64,000 nucleotides of DNA, taken from contig NZ_CP071383.1 in NCBI RefSeq assembly GCF_017348915.1, positions 1,488,001-1,552,000 of the forward strand, given 5' to 3'. The stretch comes from Leclercia pneumoniae. GTDB lineage: Bacteria > Pseudomonadota > Gammaproteobacteria > Enterobacterales > Enterobacteriaceae. Under the pieces are notes generated by a model. It was not told the DNA's origin. It saw nothing but the letters and a program-made list of their open reading frames with translations, and did not search any database. Both the position numbers and the translations under genes were made by a program. Shown here one piece after another: positions 9,846 to 20,675 of the stretch (its first letter is position 1; every line of letters begins with the position of its first letter).

Positions 9846-10934
9846 ATGGCTCAGGTCTTTAATTTCAGTTCAGGTCCGGCAATGTTACCGGCAGAGGTAC
9901 TTAAGCAAGCTCAGCAAGAGCTGGTTGACTGGCAGGGACTCGGTACGTCGGTGATGGAGATTAGCCACCGTGGTAAAGAGTTTATCCAGGTGGCGGAAGA
10001 GGCAGAAAAGGATTTTCGCGATCTGCTGAATATTCCCTCGAACTACAAAGTATTGTTCTGCCACGGCGGGGGACGCGGTCAGTTTGCTGGCGTTCCGCTG
10101 AATATTCTCGGTGACAAAACCACGGCAGATTACGTGGATGCGGGCTACTGGGCGGCAAGCGCAGTAAAAGAAGCGCACAAATACTGTACGCCGAACGTTA
10201 TCGACGCCAAAGTCACCGTTGACGGACTGCGCGCTGTGAAGCCAATGCGCGAATGGCAGCTTTCTGATAACGCCGCGTATCTGCACTACTGCCCGAATGA
10301 AACCATCGACGGTATTGCCATTGATGAGACCCCGGACTTCGGTAAAGATGTTGTCGTTGCCGCCGATTTCTCCTCCACTATCCTTTCCGCGCCGCTCGAT
10401 ATCAGCCGCTTCGGTGTTATCTACGCTGGCGCGCAGAAAAACATCGGCACGGCGGGTTTGACTATCGTCATCGTACGTGAGGAACTATTGGGTAAAGCCC
10501 ATACAGCTTGCCCATCCATTCTGGACTACACCGTGTTGAACGATAACGACTCTATGTTCAACACCCCGCCAACCTTTGCCTGGTATCTCTCCGGTCTGGT
10601 CTTCAAGTGGCTGAAGCAAAATGGCGGTGTGGCGCAGATGGATAAGATCAATCAGCAGAAAGCTGAACTGCTTTATGGCACCATCGATAAGAGCGACTTT
10701 TACCGCAACGATGTGGCTAAAGCCAACCGCTCCCGCATGAACGTCCCGTTCCAGCTGGCGGATAGCAATCTGGATAAAGTGTTCCTGGAAGAGTCCTTCG
10801 CTGCGGGTCTGCATGCGTTGAAAGGCCACCGCGTCGTTGGCGGAATGCGCGCCTCTATTTATAACGCTATGCCGCTGGAAGGCGTGAAGGCCCTGACCGA
10901 TTTCATGATCGACTTCGAACGTCGTCACGGTTAA
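9846..10934 (+). CDS. serC: 3-phosphoserine / phosphohydroxythreonine aminotransferase
   Basis: A 362-residue PLP-dependent class V aminotransferase that makes 3-phosphoserine for serine synthesis and 4-phosphohydroxythreonine for pyridoxal phosphate synthesis. The PLP lysine lies in [10 protein letters not shown] (about residues 196-205). A GTGAGGGGA ribosome site precedes the ATG. It is the first gene of the serC-aroA operon, with a hairpin between the two genes. Confidence 0.97.
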   Translation: MAQVFNFSSGPAMLPAEVLKQAQQELVDWQGLGTSVMEISHRGKEFIQVAEEAEKDFRDLLNIPSNYKVLFCHGGGRGQFAGVPLNILGDKTTADYVDAGYWAASAVKEAHKYCTPNVIDAKVTVDGLRAVKPMREWQLSDNAAYLHYCPNETIDGIAIDETPDFGKDVVVAADFSSTILSAPLDISRFGVIYAGAQKNIGTAGLTIVIVREELLGKAHTACPSILDYTVLNDNDSMFNTPPTFAWYLSGLVFKWLKQNGGVAQMDKINQQKAELLYGTIDKSDFYRNDVAKANRSRMNVPFQLADSNLDKVFLEESFAAGLHALKGHRVVGGMRASIYNAMPLEGVKALTDFMIDFERRHG

Positions 10935-10949
10935 TCGCGCTGTTTTCAC

Positions 10950-10975
10950 CCCCGCAGCATCGCTGCGGGGTTTTT
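10950..10975 (+). terminator. Intercistronic hairpin between serC and aroA
   Basis: A 9-bp GC-rich stem (CCCCGCAGC / GCTGCGGGG, ATC loop) followed by five T residues. In E. coli the equivalent structure partly terminates transcription, so that aroA is made at a lower level than serC. Confidence 0.85.
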
Positions 10976-11002
10976 ATTAAGTTGAGTTGAGAGTTAAGTT
11001 TC

Positions 11003-12286
11003 ATGGAATCCCTGACGTTACAACCAATCGCGCGAGTAGACGGCACCATCAATCTGCCGGGTTCAAAGAGTGTTTCGAACCGCGCCCTGTTGCTGGCAGC
11101 GCTGGCAAATGGCACGACAGTCCTGACCAACCTGCTGGATAGCGATGACGTACGTCATATGCTCAATGCGTTACAAGCGTTGGGCGTTCACTACACGCTC
11201 TCTGACGATCGAACCCGTTGTGAAGTTACTGGCAACGGTGGGGCGCTGCGCGCTGCCGAAGAGCTCGAGTTGTTCCTGGGTAACGCCGGCACCGCTATGC
11301 GCCCCCTGGCCGCAGCCCTGTGTCTGGGTAACAGCAATATTGTGCTGACGGGCGAACCGCGCATGAAAGAGCGTCCGATTGGTCATCTGGTGGATGCCCT
11401 GCGTCAGGGCGGCGCGAAAATTGACTATCTGGAACAGGAAAACTATCCACCACTGCGCCTGCGCGGAGGCTTCACCGGCGGTCATGTTGAGGTAGATGGC
11501 AGCGTTTCCAGCCAGTTCTTAACCGCGCTGCTGATGACCGCGCCGCTGGCACCACAGGACACCGTGATTACCATCAAAGGCGATCTGGTCTCTAAGCCCT
11601 ATATCGATATCACGCTGCATCTGATGCAAACTTTCGGCATCGAGGTGGAAAACCACGCTTATCAGCGCTTCGTAGTGCGCGGTGCACAGCAGTATCAATC
11701 TCCGGGCCACTATCTTGTTGAAGGCGACGCCTCTTCCGCCTCCTATTTCCTGGCCGCGGGGGCGATTAAGGGCGGCACCGTTAAAGTAACCGGCATCGGC
11801 CGTAATAGTGTGCAAGGCGATATCCGCTTTGCAGACGTTCTGGAGAAGATGGGCGCCACGGTGACCTGGGGGGAGGACTTCATCTCCTGTACGCGTGGCG
11901 AACTCAACGCCATCGACATGGACATGAACCATATCCCGGATGCGGCGATGACCATTGCGACGGCAGCGCTTTTCGCAAAAGGGACCACCACGCTGCGTAA
12001 CATCTATAACTGGCGTGTGAAAGAGACCGACCGTCTGTTTGCAATGGCAACCGAACTGCGCAAAGTGGGCGCAGAGGTAGAAGAGGGCGAAGACTACATC
12101 CGCGTCACACCACCGGCACAACTGCAGGTGGCTGAAATCGGCACCTATAACGATCACCGCATGGCGATGTGTTTCTCGCTGGTGGCGCTCTCGGATACCC
12201 CGGTGACCATTCTCGATCCGAAATGTACCGCGAAAACCTTCCCGGACTACTTCGAACAGCTGGCGCGCATCAGTACGCTGGCGTAA
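11003..12286 (+). CDS. aroA: 3-phosphoshikimate 1-carboxyvinyltransferase (EPSP synthase)
   Basis: A 427-residue enzyme of the shikimate pathway that joins phosphoenolpyruvate to shikimate 3-phosphate. Class I EPSP synthase motifs are present: [10 protein letters not shown] near the N terminus, [12 protein letters not shown] around residue 90, and NDHRMAM near residue 383. The length equals that of E. coli AroA. It is the second gene of the serC operon. Confidence 0.97.
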   Translation: MESLTLQPIARVDGTINLPGSKSVSNRALLLAALANGTTVLTNLLDSDDVRHMLNALQALGVHYTLSDDRTRCEVTGNGGALRAAEELELFLGNAGTAMRPLAAALCLGNSNIVLTGEPRMKERPIGHLVDALRQGGAKIDYLEQENYPPLRLRGGFTGGHVEVDGSVSSQFLTALLMTAPLAPQDTVITIKGDLVSKPYIDITLHLMQTFGIEVENHAYQRFVVRGAQQYQSPGHYLVEGDASSASYFLAAGAIKGGTVKVTGIGRNSVQGDIRFADVLEKMGATVTWGEDFISCTRGELNAIDMDMNHIPDAAMTIATAALFAKGTTTLRNIYNWRVKETDRLFAMATELRKVGAEVEEGEDYIRVTPPAQLQVAEIGTYNDHRMAMCFSLVALSDTPVTILDPKCTAKTFPDYFEQLARISTLA

Positions 12287-12294
12287 TCATCCTT

Positions 12295-12320
12295 TGCCGC
12301 ATCATCGGATGCGGCATTTC
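12295..12320 (+). terminator. Probable terminator after aroA
   Basis: A 9-bp stem (TGCCGCATC / GATGCGGCA) immediately after aroA, followed by a short, imperfect T tract (TTTCC). Confidence 0.65.
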
Positions 12321-12471
12321 CTTACGTTTCCTGACCCACACTCCCGCGCATTTCTTCTACACTCTGCTTCATTAATTTCGTTATTTGCACGCAAAGGTAA
12401 CAGTTGCGCAAGATGACGCGTATAATGCGCGGCGTTTATATGAACGGTATGCCTTATTTAAGGAGAAAACG

Positions 12472-13155
12472 ATGACGGCAGTTGCCCCGGTAATCACCAT
12501 TGATGGGCCAAGTGGCGCAGGGAAAGGTACGCTGTGCAAAGCAATGGCGGAAGCATTGCAATGGCATCTTTTAGATTCGGGAGCAATCTATCGCGTACTG
12601 GCTTTGGCTGCGCTGCACCACCATGTGGATGTCGCGTCTGAAGAGGCACTGGTCCCGCTGGCTGCGCATCTGGATGTTCGTTTTGTCTCGACCGACGGCA
12701 ACCTTGAAGTCATTCTCGAAGGTGAAGACGTGAGCGGTGAAATCCGCACCCAGGAAGTGGCCAATGCGGCTTCGCAGGTTGCCGCCTTCCCGCGCGTACG
12801 TGAAGCCTTGTTACGACGCCAGCGTGCATTCCGTGAAACACCCGGTTTGATCGCCGACGGTCGCGACATGGGAACCGTGGTTTTCCCTGATGCGCCTGTG
12901 AAAATTTTCCTTGATGCCTCATCGGAAGAGCGAGCGCAACGCCGCATGCTTCAGTTGCAGGAGAAGGGGTTTAGTGTTAACTTTGATCGCCTTTTATCCG
13001 AGATAAAAGAACGTGATGACCGCGATCGTAACCGCGCCGTCGCGCCACTTGTTCCTGCAGAAGATGCGTTAGTGCTGGACTCTACCAGTTTAACTATTGA
13101 GCAAGTGATTGAAAAAGCGCTACAATATGCGCGCCAGAAATTGGCTCTCGCGTAA
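12472..13155 (+). CDS. cmk: Cytidylate kinase
   Basis: A 227-residue (d)CMP kinase with the P-loop GPSGAGKG near residue 11 and the conserved [11 protein letters not shown] stretch. The start is the ATG behind a strong AAGGAG ribosome site. An in-frame upstream extension is rejected because it lacks both homology and a ribosome site. A good TATAAT box lies about 50 bases before the start. It sits upstream of rpsA, as in E. coli. Confidence 0.96.
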   Translation: MTAVAPVITIDGPSGAGKGTLCKAMAEALQWHLLDSGAIYRVLALAALHHHVDVASEEALVPLAAHLDVRFVSTDGNLEVILEGEDVSGEIRTQEVANAASQVAAFPRVREALLRRQRAFRETPGLIADGRDMGTVVFPDAPVKIFLDASSEERAQRRMLQLQEKGFSVNFDRLLSEIKERDDRDRNRAVAPLVPAEDALVLDSTSLTIEQVIEKALQYARQKLALA

Positions 13156-13266
13156 TCGCGACCGATTTAGTAGTACCCCCGCTGCAATGGATTGACGGCG
13201 GGTATGTGAAACAACCCCATCCGGCACGGAGCCAGGTGGACGTTAATATTAACCTGAAGATTAAAC
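13156..13266 (+). promoter_or_regulatory. rpsA 5' leader
   Basis: The 111 bases between cmk and rpsA lack a standard Shine-Dalgarno sequence next to the rpsA start. They can form GC-rich hairpins such as the one built from CCCGC and GCGGG. In E. coli this leader folds into a structure that S1 binds to repress its own translation. Conservation of the layout suggests the same control. Confidence 0.6.
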
Positions 13267-14940
13267 ATGACTGAATCTTTTGCTCAACTATTTGAAGAAT
13301 CCTTAAAAACAATCGAAACCCGTCCGGGTTCCATCGTTCGCGGTGTTGTTGTTGCTATCGACAAAGACGTAGTACTGGTTGACGCCGGTCTGAAATCTGA
13401 GTCCGCCATTCCGGCTGAGCAGTTCAAAAACGCCCAGGGCGAGCTGGAAATCCAGGTCGGTGACGAAGTTGACGTTGCACTGGACGCAGTAGAAGACGGC
13501 TTCGGCGAAACCCTGCTGTCTCGTGAGAAAGCTAAACGTCACGAAGCATGGATCACCCTGGAAAAAGCTTACGAAGAAGCTGAAACTGTGGTCGGTGTTA
13601 TCAACGGCAAAGTTAAAGGTGGCTTCACTGTTGAGCTGAATGGTATTCGTGCGTTCCTGCCAGGTTCACTGGTAGACGTTCGTCCAGTCCGTGACACCCT
13701 GCACCTCGAAGGCAAAGAGCTTGAGTTCAAAGTAATCAAGCTGGACCAGAAGCGTAACAACGTTGTTGTATCCCGTCGTGCCGTTATCGAATCCGAAAAC
13801 AGCGCAGAACGCGATCAGCTGCTGGAAAACCTGCAGGAAGGCATGGAAGTCAAAGGTATCGTTAAGAACCTCACTGACTACGGCGCATTCGTTGACCTGG
13901 GCGGCGTTGATGGCCTGCTGCACATCACCGACATGGCGTGGAAACGCGTTAAGCACCCAAGCGAAATCGTGAACGTGGGCGACGAAATCACTGTTAAAGT
14001 GCTGAAGTTCGACCGCGAGCGTACTCGTGTATCCCTCGGCCTGAAACAGCTGGGCGAAGATCCATGGGTAGCTATCGCTAAGCGTTACCCAGAAGGTACT
14101 AAACTGACTGGTCGCGTTACCAACCTGACCGACTACGGCTGCTTCGTTGAAATCGAAGAAGGCGTTGAAGGCCTGGTGCACGTTTCCGAAATGGACTGGA
14201 CCAACAAAAACATCCACCCATCCAAAGTTGTTAACGTTGGTGATGTAGTGGAAGTGATGGTTCTGGATATCGACGAAGAACGTCGTCGTATCTCCCTGGG
14301 CCTGAAGCAGTGCAAAAACAACCCATGGCAGCAGTTCGCGGAAACCCACAACAAGGGTGACCGTGTTGAAGGTAAAATCAAGTCTATCACTGACTTCGGT
14401 ATCTTCATCGGCCTGGACGGCGGCATCGATGGCCTGGTTCACCTGTCTGACATCTCCTGGAACGTTGCAGGCGAAGAAGCAGTACGTGAATTCAAGAAAG
14501 GCGACGAAATCGCTGCAGTTGTTCTGCAGGTTGACGCAGAACGTGAGCGTATCTCCCTGGGCGTTAAGCAACTGGCAGAAGATCCGTTCAACAACTGGGT
14601 TGCACTGAACAAGAAAGGCGCAATTGTAAACGGTAAAGTAACTGCAGTTGACGCTAAAGGCGCAACCGTAGAACTGGCTGACGGCGTTGAAGGTTACCTG
14701 CGCGCTTCCGAAGCTTCCCGTGACCGCGTTGAAGATGCAACTCTGGTTCTGAGCGTTGGCGATGACGTTGAAGCTAAGTTCACCGGTGTTGACCGTAAGA
14801 ACCGTGCAATCAGCCTGTCTGTTCGTGCTAAAGACGAAGCTGATGAGAAAGATGCAATCGCAACTGTTAACAAACAGGAAGATGCAAACTTCTCTAACAA
14901 CGCAATGGCTGAAGCTTTCAAAGCAGCTAAAGGCGAGTAA
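13267..14940 (+). CDS. rpsA: 30S ribosomal protein S1
   Basis: A 557-residue protein, the E. coli length, with six tandem S1 (OB-fold) repeats. The repeated signature appears as [35 protein letters not shown] and [18 protein letters not shown]. It binds single-stranded mRNA and brings it to the 30S subunit. Codon use is strongly biased toward preferred codons, as expected for a ribosomal protein. Confidence 0.98.
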   Translation: MTESFAQLFEESLKTIETRPGSIVRGVVVAIDKDVVLVDAGLKSESAIPAEQFKNAQGELEIQVGDEVDVALDAVEDGFGETLLSREKAKRHEAWITLEKAYEEAETVVGVINGKVKGGFTVELNGIRAFLPGSLVDVRPVRDTLHLEGKELEFKVIKLDQKRNNVVVSRRAVIESENSAERDQLLENLQEGMEVKGIVKNLTDYGAFVDLGGVDGLLHITDMAWKRVKHPSEIVNVGDEITVKVLKFDRERTRVSLGLKQLGEDPWVAIAKRYPEGTKLTGRVTNLTDYGCFVEIEEGVEGLVHVSEMDWTNKNIHPSKVVNVGDVVEVMVLDIDEERRRISLGLKQCKNNPWQQFAETHNKGDRVEGKIKSITDFGIFIGLDGGIDGLVHLSDISWNVAGEEAVREFKKGDEIAAVVLQVDAERERISLGVKQLAEDPFNNWVALNKKGAIVNGKVTAVDAKGATVELADGVEGYLRASEASRDRVEDATLVLSVGDDVEAKFTGVDRKNRAISLSVRAKDEADEKDAIATVNKQEDANFSNNAMAEAFKAAKGE

Positions 14941-15039
14941 TTCAAGTAATCCGATTCCTTTGAGCTATAACGCAGTTACGGCTCTAAGGATAACGAGTCT
15001 ACTTGACAGATTGCAGGATTCGTCCTGTAATCAATAACA

Positions 15040-15065
15040 AAGGGCGGCTACGGCCGCCCTTGTTT
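15040..15065 (+). terminator. Terminator between rpsA and ihfB
   Basis: AAGGGCGGC / GCCGCCCTT with a TACG loop, followed by GTTT. A second weaker hairpin (ATTGCAGGA / TCCTGTAAT, TTCG loop) lies about 20 bases upstream. Read-through into ihfB is likely, as in E. coli. Confidence 0.75.
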
Positions 15066-15108
15066 AATAAGCTGTTCAGCTAATAGGTTTGAAGGAACCG
15101 GAGGAATC

Positions 15109-15396
15109 ATGACCAAGTCAGAATTGATCGAAAGACTTGCCAGCCAGCAATCACACATCCCTGCAAAAGCTGTCGAAGATGCAGTGAAAGAGATGCTTGA
15201 GCATATGGCCTCGACTCTGGCACAGGGCGAGCGCATTGAAATCCGCGGTTTCGGAAGTTTTTCACTGCACTATCGTGCACCACGCACCGGGCGTAACCCG
15301 AAGACTGGCGATAAAGTAGAGCTGGAAGGTAAATACGTTCCGCACTTCAAGCCGGGTAAAGAATTGCGCGATCGCGCCAATATTTATGGCGACTGA
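15109..15396 (+). CDS. ihfB: Integration host factor beta subunit
   Basis: A 95-residue DNA-bending protein of the HU/IHF family that pairs with IhfA. The beta-ribbon arm with the intercalating proline is in [13 protein letters not shown]. One extra C-terminal Asp makes it a residue longer than the E. coli protein. It has a good ribosome site (GGAGGAATC) and a terminator follows. Confidence 0.97.
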   Translation: MTKSELIERLASQQSHIPAKAVEDAVKEMLEHMASTLAQGERIEIRGFGSFSLHYRAPRTGRNPKTGDKVELEGKYVPHFKPGKELRDRANIYGD

Positions 15397-15430
15397 TTCT
15401 GCCCTGCTGGCGTGAATGAGTTGTTGAAGA

Positions 15431-15456
15431 AAAGCACCTGCGGGTGCTTTTTTTTC
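15431..15456 (+). terminator. Rho-independent terminator after ihfB
   Basis: AAAGCACC / GGTGCTTT with a 4-base loop and a run of eight or more T residues, 34 bases after the ihfB stop. Confidence 0.9.
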
Positions 15457-15609
15457 GTCTTAAATTCCTCTTCCTGAAAGAATCGCACAATTTTTAGTGC
15501 AATCTTGCAATCATCTTGAAAACTTTTCGTACGCGCTTCCTTATTCATCTTAAGCCATATGACCAGGACTGAATGACCCGGCACACTCCCTGCTAACAGG
15601 GAGGTGGAA

Positions 15610-17874
15610 ATGAGTCTGACTGCACTATCAACATGCGTCATCCTGGCGATCGTGCCATTGCTATGGCTGCCTGCGTTGCCAGATTTACATGTTATTCAGG
15701 CTATCGCCTTCGCAGGGGCCATCGGTGCCTGGTGTCGCTGTCGGCCTGTGCGGTTGACCGGCTTCTGGCTTCTCTTTATGGCCTGGGGGCTGCTTGCCGG
15801 GCAGGCGATAGTCTGGCCGATGACCCACCTGACCAAAGGCCGGCAGGAGGCCGAGGTCATTCTTACCGCCAGCGATGGTGACACTACGCACCGGGCGAAA
15901 ATTATCCGCATCAATGGTCAACGCCTTTCACCTGCCGTCGGGGTGAAGCTCTATGGTCAGGCGCTTCCCCAGGCCGGGTGTGCAGGGCAACGCTGGCGCA
16001 TGACGCTCGCCTTGCGTCCAGTGCATGGACAGCTCAATGAAGGGGGTTTTGACGCGCAGCGCCATGCCTTGTCACAACATTTACCGTTGACCGGGCGTTT
16101 CACGCACGCCCAGCTGCTGGATGCCCGATGCAGTCTGCGTGCCCGCTATCTCGCCTCTCTGAGTGCGACGCTGGAGCCATATCAATGGGGAGCCGTCATG
16201 CTGGGATTAGGGATGGGGGAGCGGCTGACGGTCAAGCCAGAAGTAAATGACCTGATGCGGGAAACCGGTACATCCCATCTGATGGCGATTTCTGGATTAC
16301 ATATTGCGCTGGCCGCATCAGCTCTCTGGCTTTTGGTGCGTGCTTTCCAGTTTTTTATCCCTGTACATCGAATAGGCTGGCGAAGCCCGATGATGGCCGG
16401 TTTTTGCTTTGCTACATTTTACGCGGGGCTGACCGGTATGCAGCCTCCAGCGCTGCGTACCGTGGTATCGCTGGCGGTTTGCCTCGCCTTACAACTCAGC
16501 GGGCGACGCTGGTCATCCTGGCAGGTATGGCGGGTTTGCATAGCCGCGATCCTGTTTGTCGATCCGCTGGCTGTGCTCTCTCATAGCCTGCTGCTTTCCG
16601 CCTTTGCGGTAGCGGCGCTTATCTTCTGGTTTCAGTGGTTGCCCGTGACGAATAGGAGGTTACCCCGGGGAGTGCAGTCCATTGCGAACTTGCTGCATCT
16701 ACAGTTGGGAATGCTGTTTTTACTACTGCCCCTGCAGGTTGCGTTGTTTCATGGTTTCAGCCTTTCTTCGCTGGCGGCGAACCTGGTTGCCGTACCGCTG
16801 GTCACTTTTGTCGCGGTACCGCTCATTTTGCTGGGAATGTTTTGCCATCTTGTGGCCATGACCCTGGTTGAAAATGGGCTGTGGATGGCCACTGATGCCG
16901 TACTTGATCTGCTGTTCAGGTTTTTGAAAATTCTGCCCAATGGCTGGATTGGGGTAGACAATCGGTGGACCGGGCTGGCACTCCTTCCCTGGCTTGCGCT
17001 TATCGGCTGGCGGATGCGCGTCTGGAAGAGCTCGCCGGTACTCTGTCTGGTGGTCATCATTGTGTTCACGTTCCCGTTTTGGCGAGCCAGGCACGATAAC
17101 AGCTGGGCACTGCATATGTTGGATGTTGGGCAGGGGCTGGCTATGGTCATTGAACGTCAGGGCAGGGCGGTGCTTTATGACACAGGCCCAGCGTGGCCGG
17201 GGGGAGACAGCGCTCAACTACACATTATTCCCTGGCTACGCTGGCATCATTTATATCCTGACGGCGTTATTCTCAGTCACGATCATCTGGATCACGCCGG
17301 AGGCCTGAACACCTTGCGCAAAACCTGGCCAGATATGTGGGTTCGTAGTCCGCTGCGTCAGGAAGACCATATGCCCTGTTTTCGCGGTGAACGCTGGCAA
17401 TGGCAGGGGCTGACCTTTAGCGCACACTGGCCTGTCGATGCCGTTCGCTGGCGCGGAAATAATCGCTCCTGCGTGGTGAAAGTGGATGACGGGGTACACA
17501 GCGTATTATTAACAGGCGATATTGAAGCTGAGGCGGAAAAGGCGATGCTGAGTCACCACTGGCAATATCTTCCGTCTACACTTATCCAGGTGCCTCACCA
17601 CGGGAGCAATACCTCCTCAACGCTGCCTTTGATACAGCGCGTTAATGGGCATATCGCACTGGTCTCTGCTTCACGATTTAACGCCTGGCGCTTGCCGTCG
17701 GGGAAAGTGGCAAATCGCTATCGTAAGGAGGGTTATCAGTGGGTCACTACGCCCCAGAGCGGGCAAATCACGGTGACGTTTACACCGCAAGCGTGGCAAA
17801 TCCAACGTTTACGATATCAATATTTCCGTCGTTGGTATCATCAGTGGTTTGGCGTGCCCGGCGATAACGGGTAG
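15610..17874 (+). CDS. ycaI: ComEC/Rec2-family membrane protein YcaI
   Basis: 754 residues, the length of E. coli YcaI, when started at the ATG six bases after GAGGTGGAA. A GTG two codons upstream overlaps the ribosome site and is less likely. It has an N-terminal OB-like region, the multi-helix Competence domain (about residues 190-480), and a C-terminal metallo-beta-lactamase-like domain with LDVGQG and SHDHLDHAGG. In naturally competent bacteria this family forms the DNA uptake channel. Its role in enterics is unproven. Confidence 0.92.
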   Translation: MSLTALSTCVILAIVPLLWLPALPDLHVIQAIAFAGAIGAWCRCRPVRLTGFWLLFMAWGLLAGQAIVWPMTHLTKGRQEAEVILTASDGDTTHRAKIIRINGQRLSPAVGVKLYGQALPQAGCAGQRWRMTLALRPVHGQLNEGGFDAQRHALSQHLPLTGRFTHAQLLDARCSLRARYLASLSATLEPYQWGAVMLGLGMGERLTVKPEVNDLMRETGTSHLMAISGLHIALAASALWLLVRAFQFFIPVHRIGWRSPMMAGFCFATFYAGLTGMQPPALRTVVSLAVCLALQLSGRRWSSWQVWRVCIAAILFVDPLAVLSHSLLLSAFAVAALIFWFQWLPVTNRRLPRGVQSIANLLHLQLGMLFLLLPLQVALFHGFSLSSLAANLVAVPLVTFVAVPLILLGMFCHLVAMTLVENGLWMATDAVLDLLFRFLKILPNGWIGVDNRWTGLALLPWLALIGWRMRVWKSSPVLCLVVIIVFTFPFWRARHDNSWALHMLDVGQGLAMVIERQGRAVLYDTGPAWPGGDSAQLHIIPWLRWHHLYPDGVILSHDHLDHAGGLNTLRKTWPDMWVRSPLRQEDHMPCFRGERWQWQGLTFSAHWPVDAVRWRGNNRSCVVKVDDGVHSVLLTGDIEAEAEKAMLSHHWQYLPSTLIQVPHHGSNTSSTLPLIQRVNGHIALVSASRFNAWRLPSGKVANRYRKEGYQWVTTPQSGQITVTFTPQAWQIQRLRYQYFRRWYHQWFGVPGDNG

Positions 17875-17910
17875 AATATGCGGCTATTTCAACAAATGCT
17901 GGTTTTATGA

Positions 17911-19659
17911 ATGCATAACGATAAAGATCTCTCCACGTGGCAGACCTTCCGCCGTCTCTGGCCGATGATTGCACCTTTCAAGCCTGGTCTGATCGTGGCA
18001 GCCGTCGCGTTAATTCTCAACGCTGCCAGCGATACTTTCATGCTATCGCTTCTCAAGCCACTGTTGGACGAGGGTTTTGGTAAAACGGATCGCTCTGTGC
18101 TGCTGTGGATGCCTTTGGTGGTTATCGGCCTGATGGTCATGCGTGGTATCACCAGCTATGTCTCTAGCTACTGCATCTCCTGGGTGTCAGGAAAAGTGGT
18201 AATGACGATGCGCCGCCGTCTGTTCAGCCACATGATGGGCATGCCGGTCTCCTTCTTCGACAAGCAGTCCACCGGGACGCTGTTGTCGCGCATTACCTAC
18301 GACTCAGAACAGGTTGCCTCTTCCTCTTCCGGCGCGCTGATTACCGTGGTGCGTGAAGGCGCGTCGATTATCGGCCTGTTCATCATGATGTTTTACTACA
18401 GCTGGCAGCTGTCGCTGATACTCATCGTACTCGCCCCGGTTGTCTCTATCGCCATTCGCGTCGTCTCCAAACGTTTCCGCAATATCAGTAAAAATATGCA
18501 GAACACCATGGGACAAGTGACCACCAGCGCAGAGCAGATGCTGAAAGGCCACAAAGAGGTGCTGATCTTCGGCGGTCAGGAAGTTGAAACCAAACGCTTC
18601 GATAAGGTCAGCAACAAAATGCGTACCCAGGGGATGAAAATGGTTTCCGCTTCATCCATCTCCGATCCAATCATTCAGCTGATTGCCTCCCTTGCCCTGG
18701 CGTTTGTGCTGTATGCCGCGAGCTTCCCAAGCGTGATGGAAACTCTGACGGCCGGTACGATTACCGTTGTCTTCTCGTCAATGATTGCCCTGATGCGCCC
18801 GCTCAAATCGCTGACTAACGTCAACGCGCAGTTCCAGCGCGGTATGGCAGCCTGCCAGACGCTGTTCAGTATCCTCGATTCAGAGCAGGAGAAAGACGAA
18901 GGGACGCGCGTGATTGAGCGTGCAAAAGGCAATGTCCAGTTCCGCAACGTCACCTTTACCTACCCGGGCCGTGAAGCGCCTGCGCTGCGTAATATCAATC
19001 TGGATATTCCGGAAGGTAAAACCGTGGCACTGGTTGGCCGGTCTGGTTCGGGTAAATCGACCATCGCTAGTCTGATGACCCGTTTTTACGATATCGATGA
19101 GGGTGAGATTTTACTCGATGGGCACGATTTGCGGGAATATACCCTGCAGTCGCTGCGTAACCAGGTTGCGCTGGTTTCTCAGAACGTCCACCTGTTCAAT
19201 GATACCGTTGCCAATAACATCGCCTATGCCCGTACAGAAGAGTACAGCCGCGAGCAGATCGAAAACGCTGCCCGTATGGCCTATGCGATGGACTTTATCA
19301 ATAAGATGGATAACGGTCTTGATACCGTTATTGGTGAAAACGGCGTGCTGCTCTCCGGCGGTCAGCGTCAACGTATCGCGATTGCCCGCGCGCTGCTGCG
19401 TGATAGCCCGATACTGATTCTCGACGAAGCCACCTCTGCGCTCGATACCGAGTCAGAGCGTGCCATTCAGTCGGCACTGGATGAGCTGCAGAAAAACCGT
19501 ACCTCGCTGGTGATTGCGCACCGTCTCTCTACCATCGAACAGGCCGATGAGATTGTGGTGGTGGAAGATGGCGTCATTGTTGAGCGCGGCAGCCATGCCG
19601 ATCTGCTTGAACAACGCGGTGTCTATGCTCAGCTTCATAAGATGCAGTTTGGCGCATGA
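17911..19659 (+). CDS. msbA: Lipid A export ATP-binding/permease protein MsbA
   Basis: A 582-residue homodimeric ABC exporter that flips core-lipid A across the inner membrane. A six-helix transmembrane domain (about residues 1-320) precedes the nucleotide-binding domain. The latter has Walker [10 protein letters not shown], signature LSGGQRQR and Walker [13 protein letters not shown]. It overlaps lpxK by four bases, forming a two-gene operon. Confidence 0.98.
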   Translation: MHNDKDLSTWQTFRRLWPMIAPFKPGLIVAAVALILNAASDTFMLSLLKPLLDEGFGKTDRSVLLWMPLVVIGLMVMRGITSYVSSYCISWVSGKVVMTMRRRLFSHMMGMPVSFFDKQSTGTLLSRITYDSEQVASSSSGALITVVREGASIIGLFIMMFYYSWQLSLILIVLAPVVSIAIRVVSKRFRNISKNMQNTMGQVTTSAEQMLKGHKEVLIFGGQEVETKRFDKVSNKMRTQGMKMVSASSISDPIIQLIASLALAFVLYAASFPSVMETLTAGTITVVFSSMIALMRPLKSLTNVNAQFQRGMAACQTLFSILDSEQEKDEGTRVIERAKGNVQFRNVTFTYPGREAPALRNINLDIPEGKTVALVGRSGSGKSTIASLMTRFYDIDEGEILLDGHDLREYTLQSLRNQVALVSQNVHLFNDTVANNIAYARTEEYSREQIENAARMAYAMDFINKMDNGLDTVIGENGVLLSGGQRQRIAIARALLRDSPILILDEATSALDTESERAIQSALDELQKNRTSLVIAHRLSTIEQADEIVVVEDGVIVERGSHADLLEQRGVYAQLHKMQFGA

Positions 19660-20660
19660 TTGCCCGCATCTGGTCCGGTGAGTCACCCCTGTGGATGTTG
19701 CTGTTACCGCTCTCCTGGCTGTATGGCCTGGTGAGCGGTCTCATACGCCTCAGCTACAGACTGGGCCTGAAAAAAGCATGGCGTGCTCCCGTGCCCGTTG
19801 TGGTCGTTGGAAATCTTACCGCCGGTGGCAACGGCAAAACGCCGGTTGTTATCTGGCTGGTAGAGCAGTTAACGCGTCAGGGGATTCGCGTGGGCGTTGT
19901 CTCACGGGGTTATGGCGGCAAAGCGGCTAGCTATCCTCTGGTGCTTAATGCGCAGACAACGACAGCAGAAGCTGGCGATGAACCGGTATTAATCTTCCAA
20001 CGTACCGGAGTGCCGGTGGCGGTGTCCCCGGTACGTAGCGAAGCCGTACAGGCGCTGCTGGAACATGCTCCGGTACAGCTGGTCATTACCGATGACGGTC
20101 TGCAGCACTACGCGCTGGCGCGTGATAAAGAGATAGTGGTCGTGGACGGTGTCCGTCGTTTTGGGAATGGCTGGTGGTTGCCTGCCGGGCCGATGCGCGA
20201 GCGGGCTTCCCGTTTAGATTCCGTCGATGCGATCATCGTCAATGGCGGCGCGGCCCAGGCGGGTGAGATCCCGATGCGGCTGCAGCCGGGGCTGGCAGTT
20301 AATCTGCTCAGCGGTGAACGTCGTAACGTGGCTGAACTCCCGGGCCTGGTTGCGATGGCGGGCATTGGCCATCCGCCGCGCTTCTTCGCCACCCTGGAGC
20401 AGTGCGGCGCCACGCTGGTAAAAAAAATCCCGCTGGCTGACCATCAGGCAGTGAGCCAGCAGCAGGTTGCGGCGATGACCACTTCGGGCCAGACATTAAT
20501 CATGACCGAAAAAGACGCTGTAAAATGTCGCCCCTTTGCGCGTGATAACTGGTGGTATTTGCCTGTCGATGCAGAGTTAGAGGGCGAGCGCCCTGAAAAA
20601 CTGCTTCTGGAACTGATCGCCCTCGCGCGCCAGGCTAATGAGGTCGCCACCGCGCATTAA
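19656..20660 (+). CDS. lpxK: Tetraacyldisaccharide 4'-kinase
   Basis: A 334-residue membrane-associated kinase that phosphorylates the lipid A precursor to lipid IVA. The P-loop GGNGKTP is near residue 56, and an N-terminal hydrophobic helix anchors it to the membrane. The ATGA overlap with msbA indicates translational coupling of lipid A synthesis and export. It is a few residues longer than E. coli LpxK. Confidence 0.97.
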   Translation: MIARIWSGESPLWMLLLPLSWLYGLVSGLIRLSYRLGLKKAWRAPVPVVVVGNLTAGGNGKTPVVIWLVEQLTRQGIRVGVVSRGYGGKAASYPLVLNAQTTTAEAGDEPVLIFQRTGVPVAVSPVRSEAVQALLEHAPVQLVITDDGLQHYALARDKEIVVVDGVRRFGNGWWLPAGPMRERASRLDSVDAIIVNGGAAQAGEIPMRLQPGLAVNLLSGERRNVAELPGLVAMAGIGHPPRFFATLEQCGATLVKKIPLADHQAVSQQQVAAMTTSGQTLIMTEKDAVKCRPFARDNWWYLPVDAELEGERPEKLLLELIALARQANEVATAH

Positions 20661-20675
20661 CTGACAGGACACGCT

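Noticed and set aside
13666..14571. A 301-codon frame antisense to rpsA
   Set aside because: A shadow of a highly biased ribosomal protein gene; no independent coding evidence.
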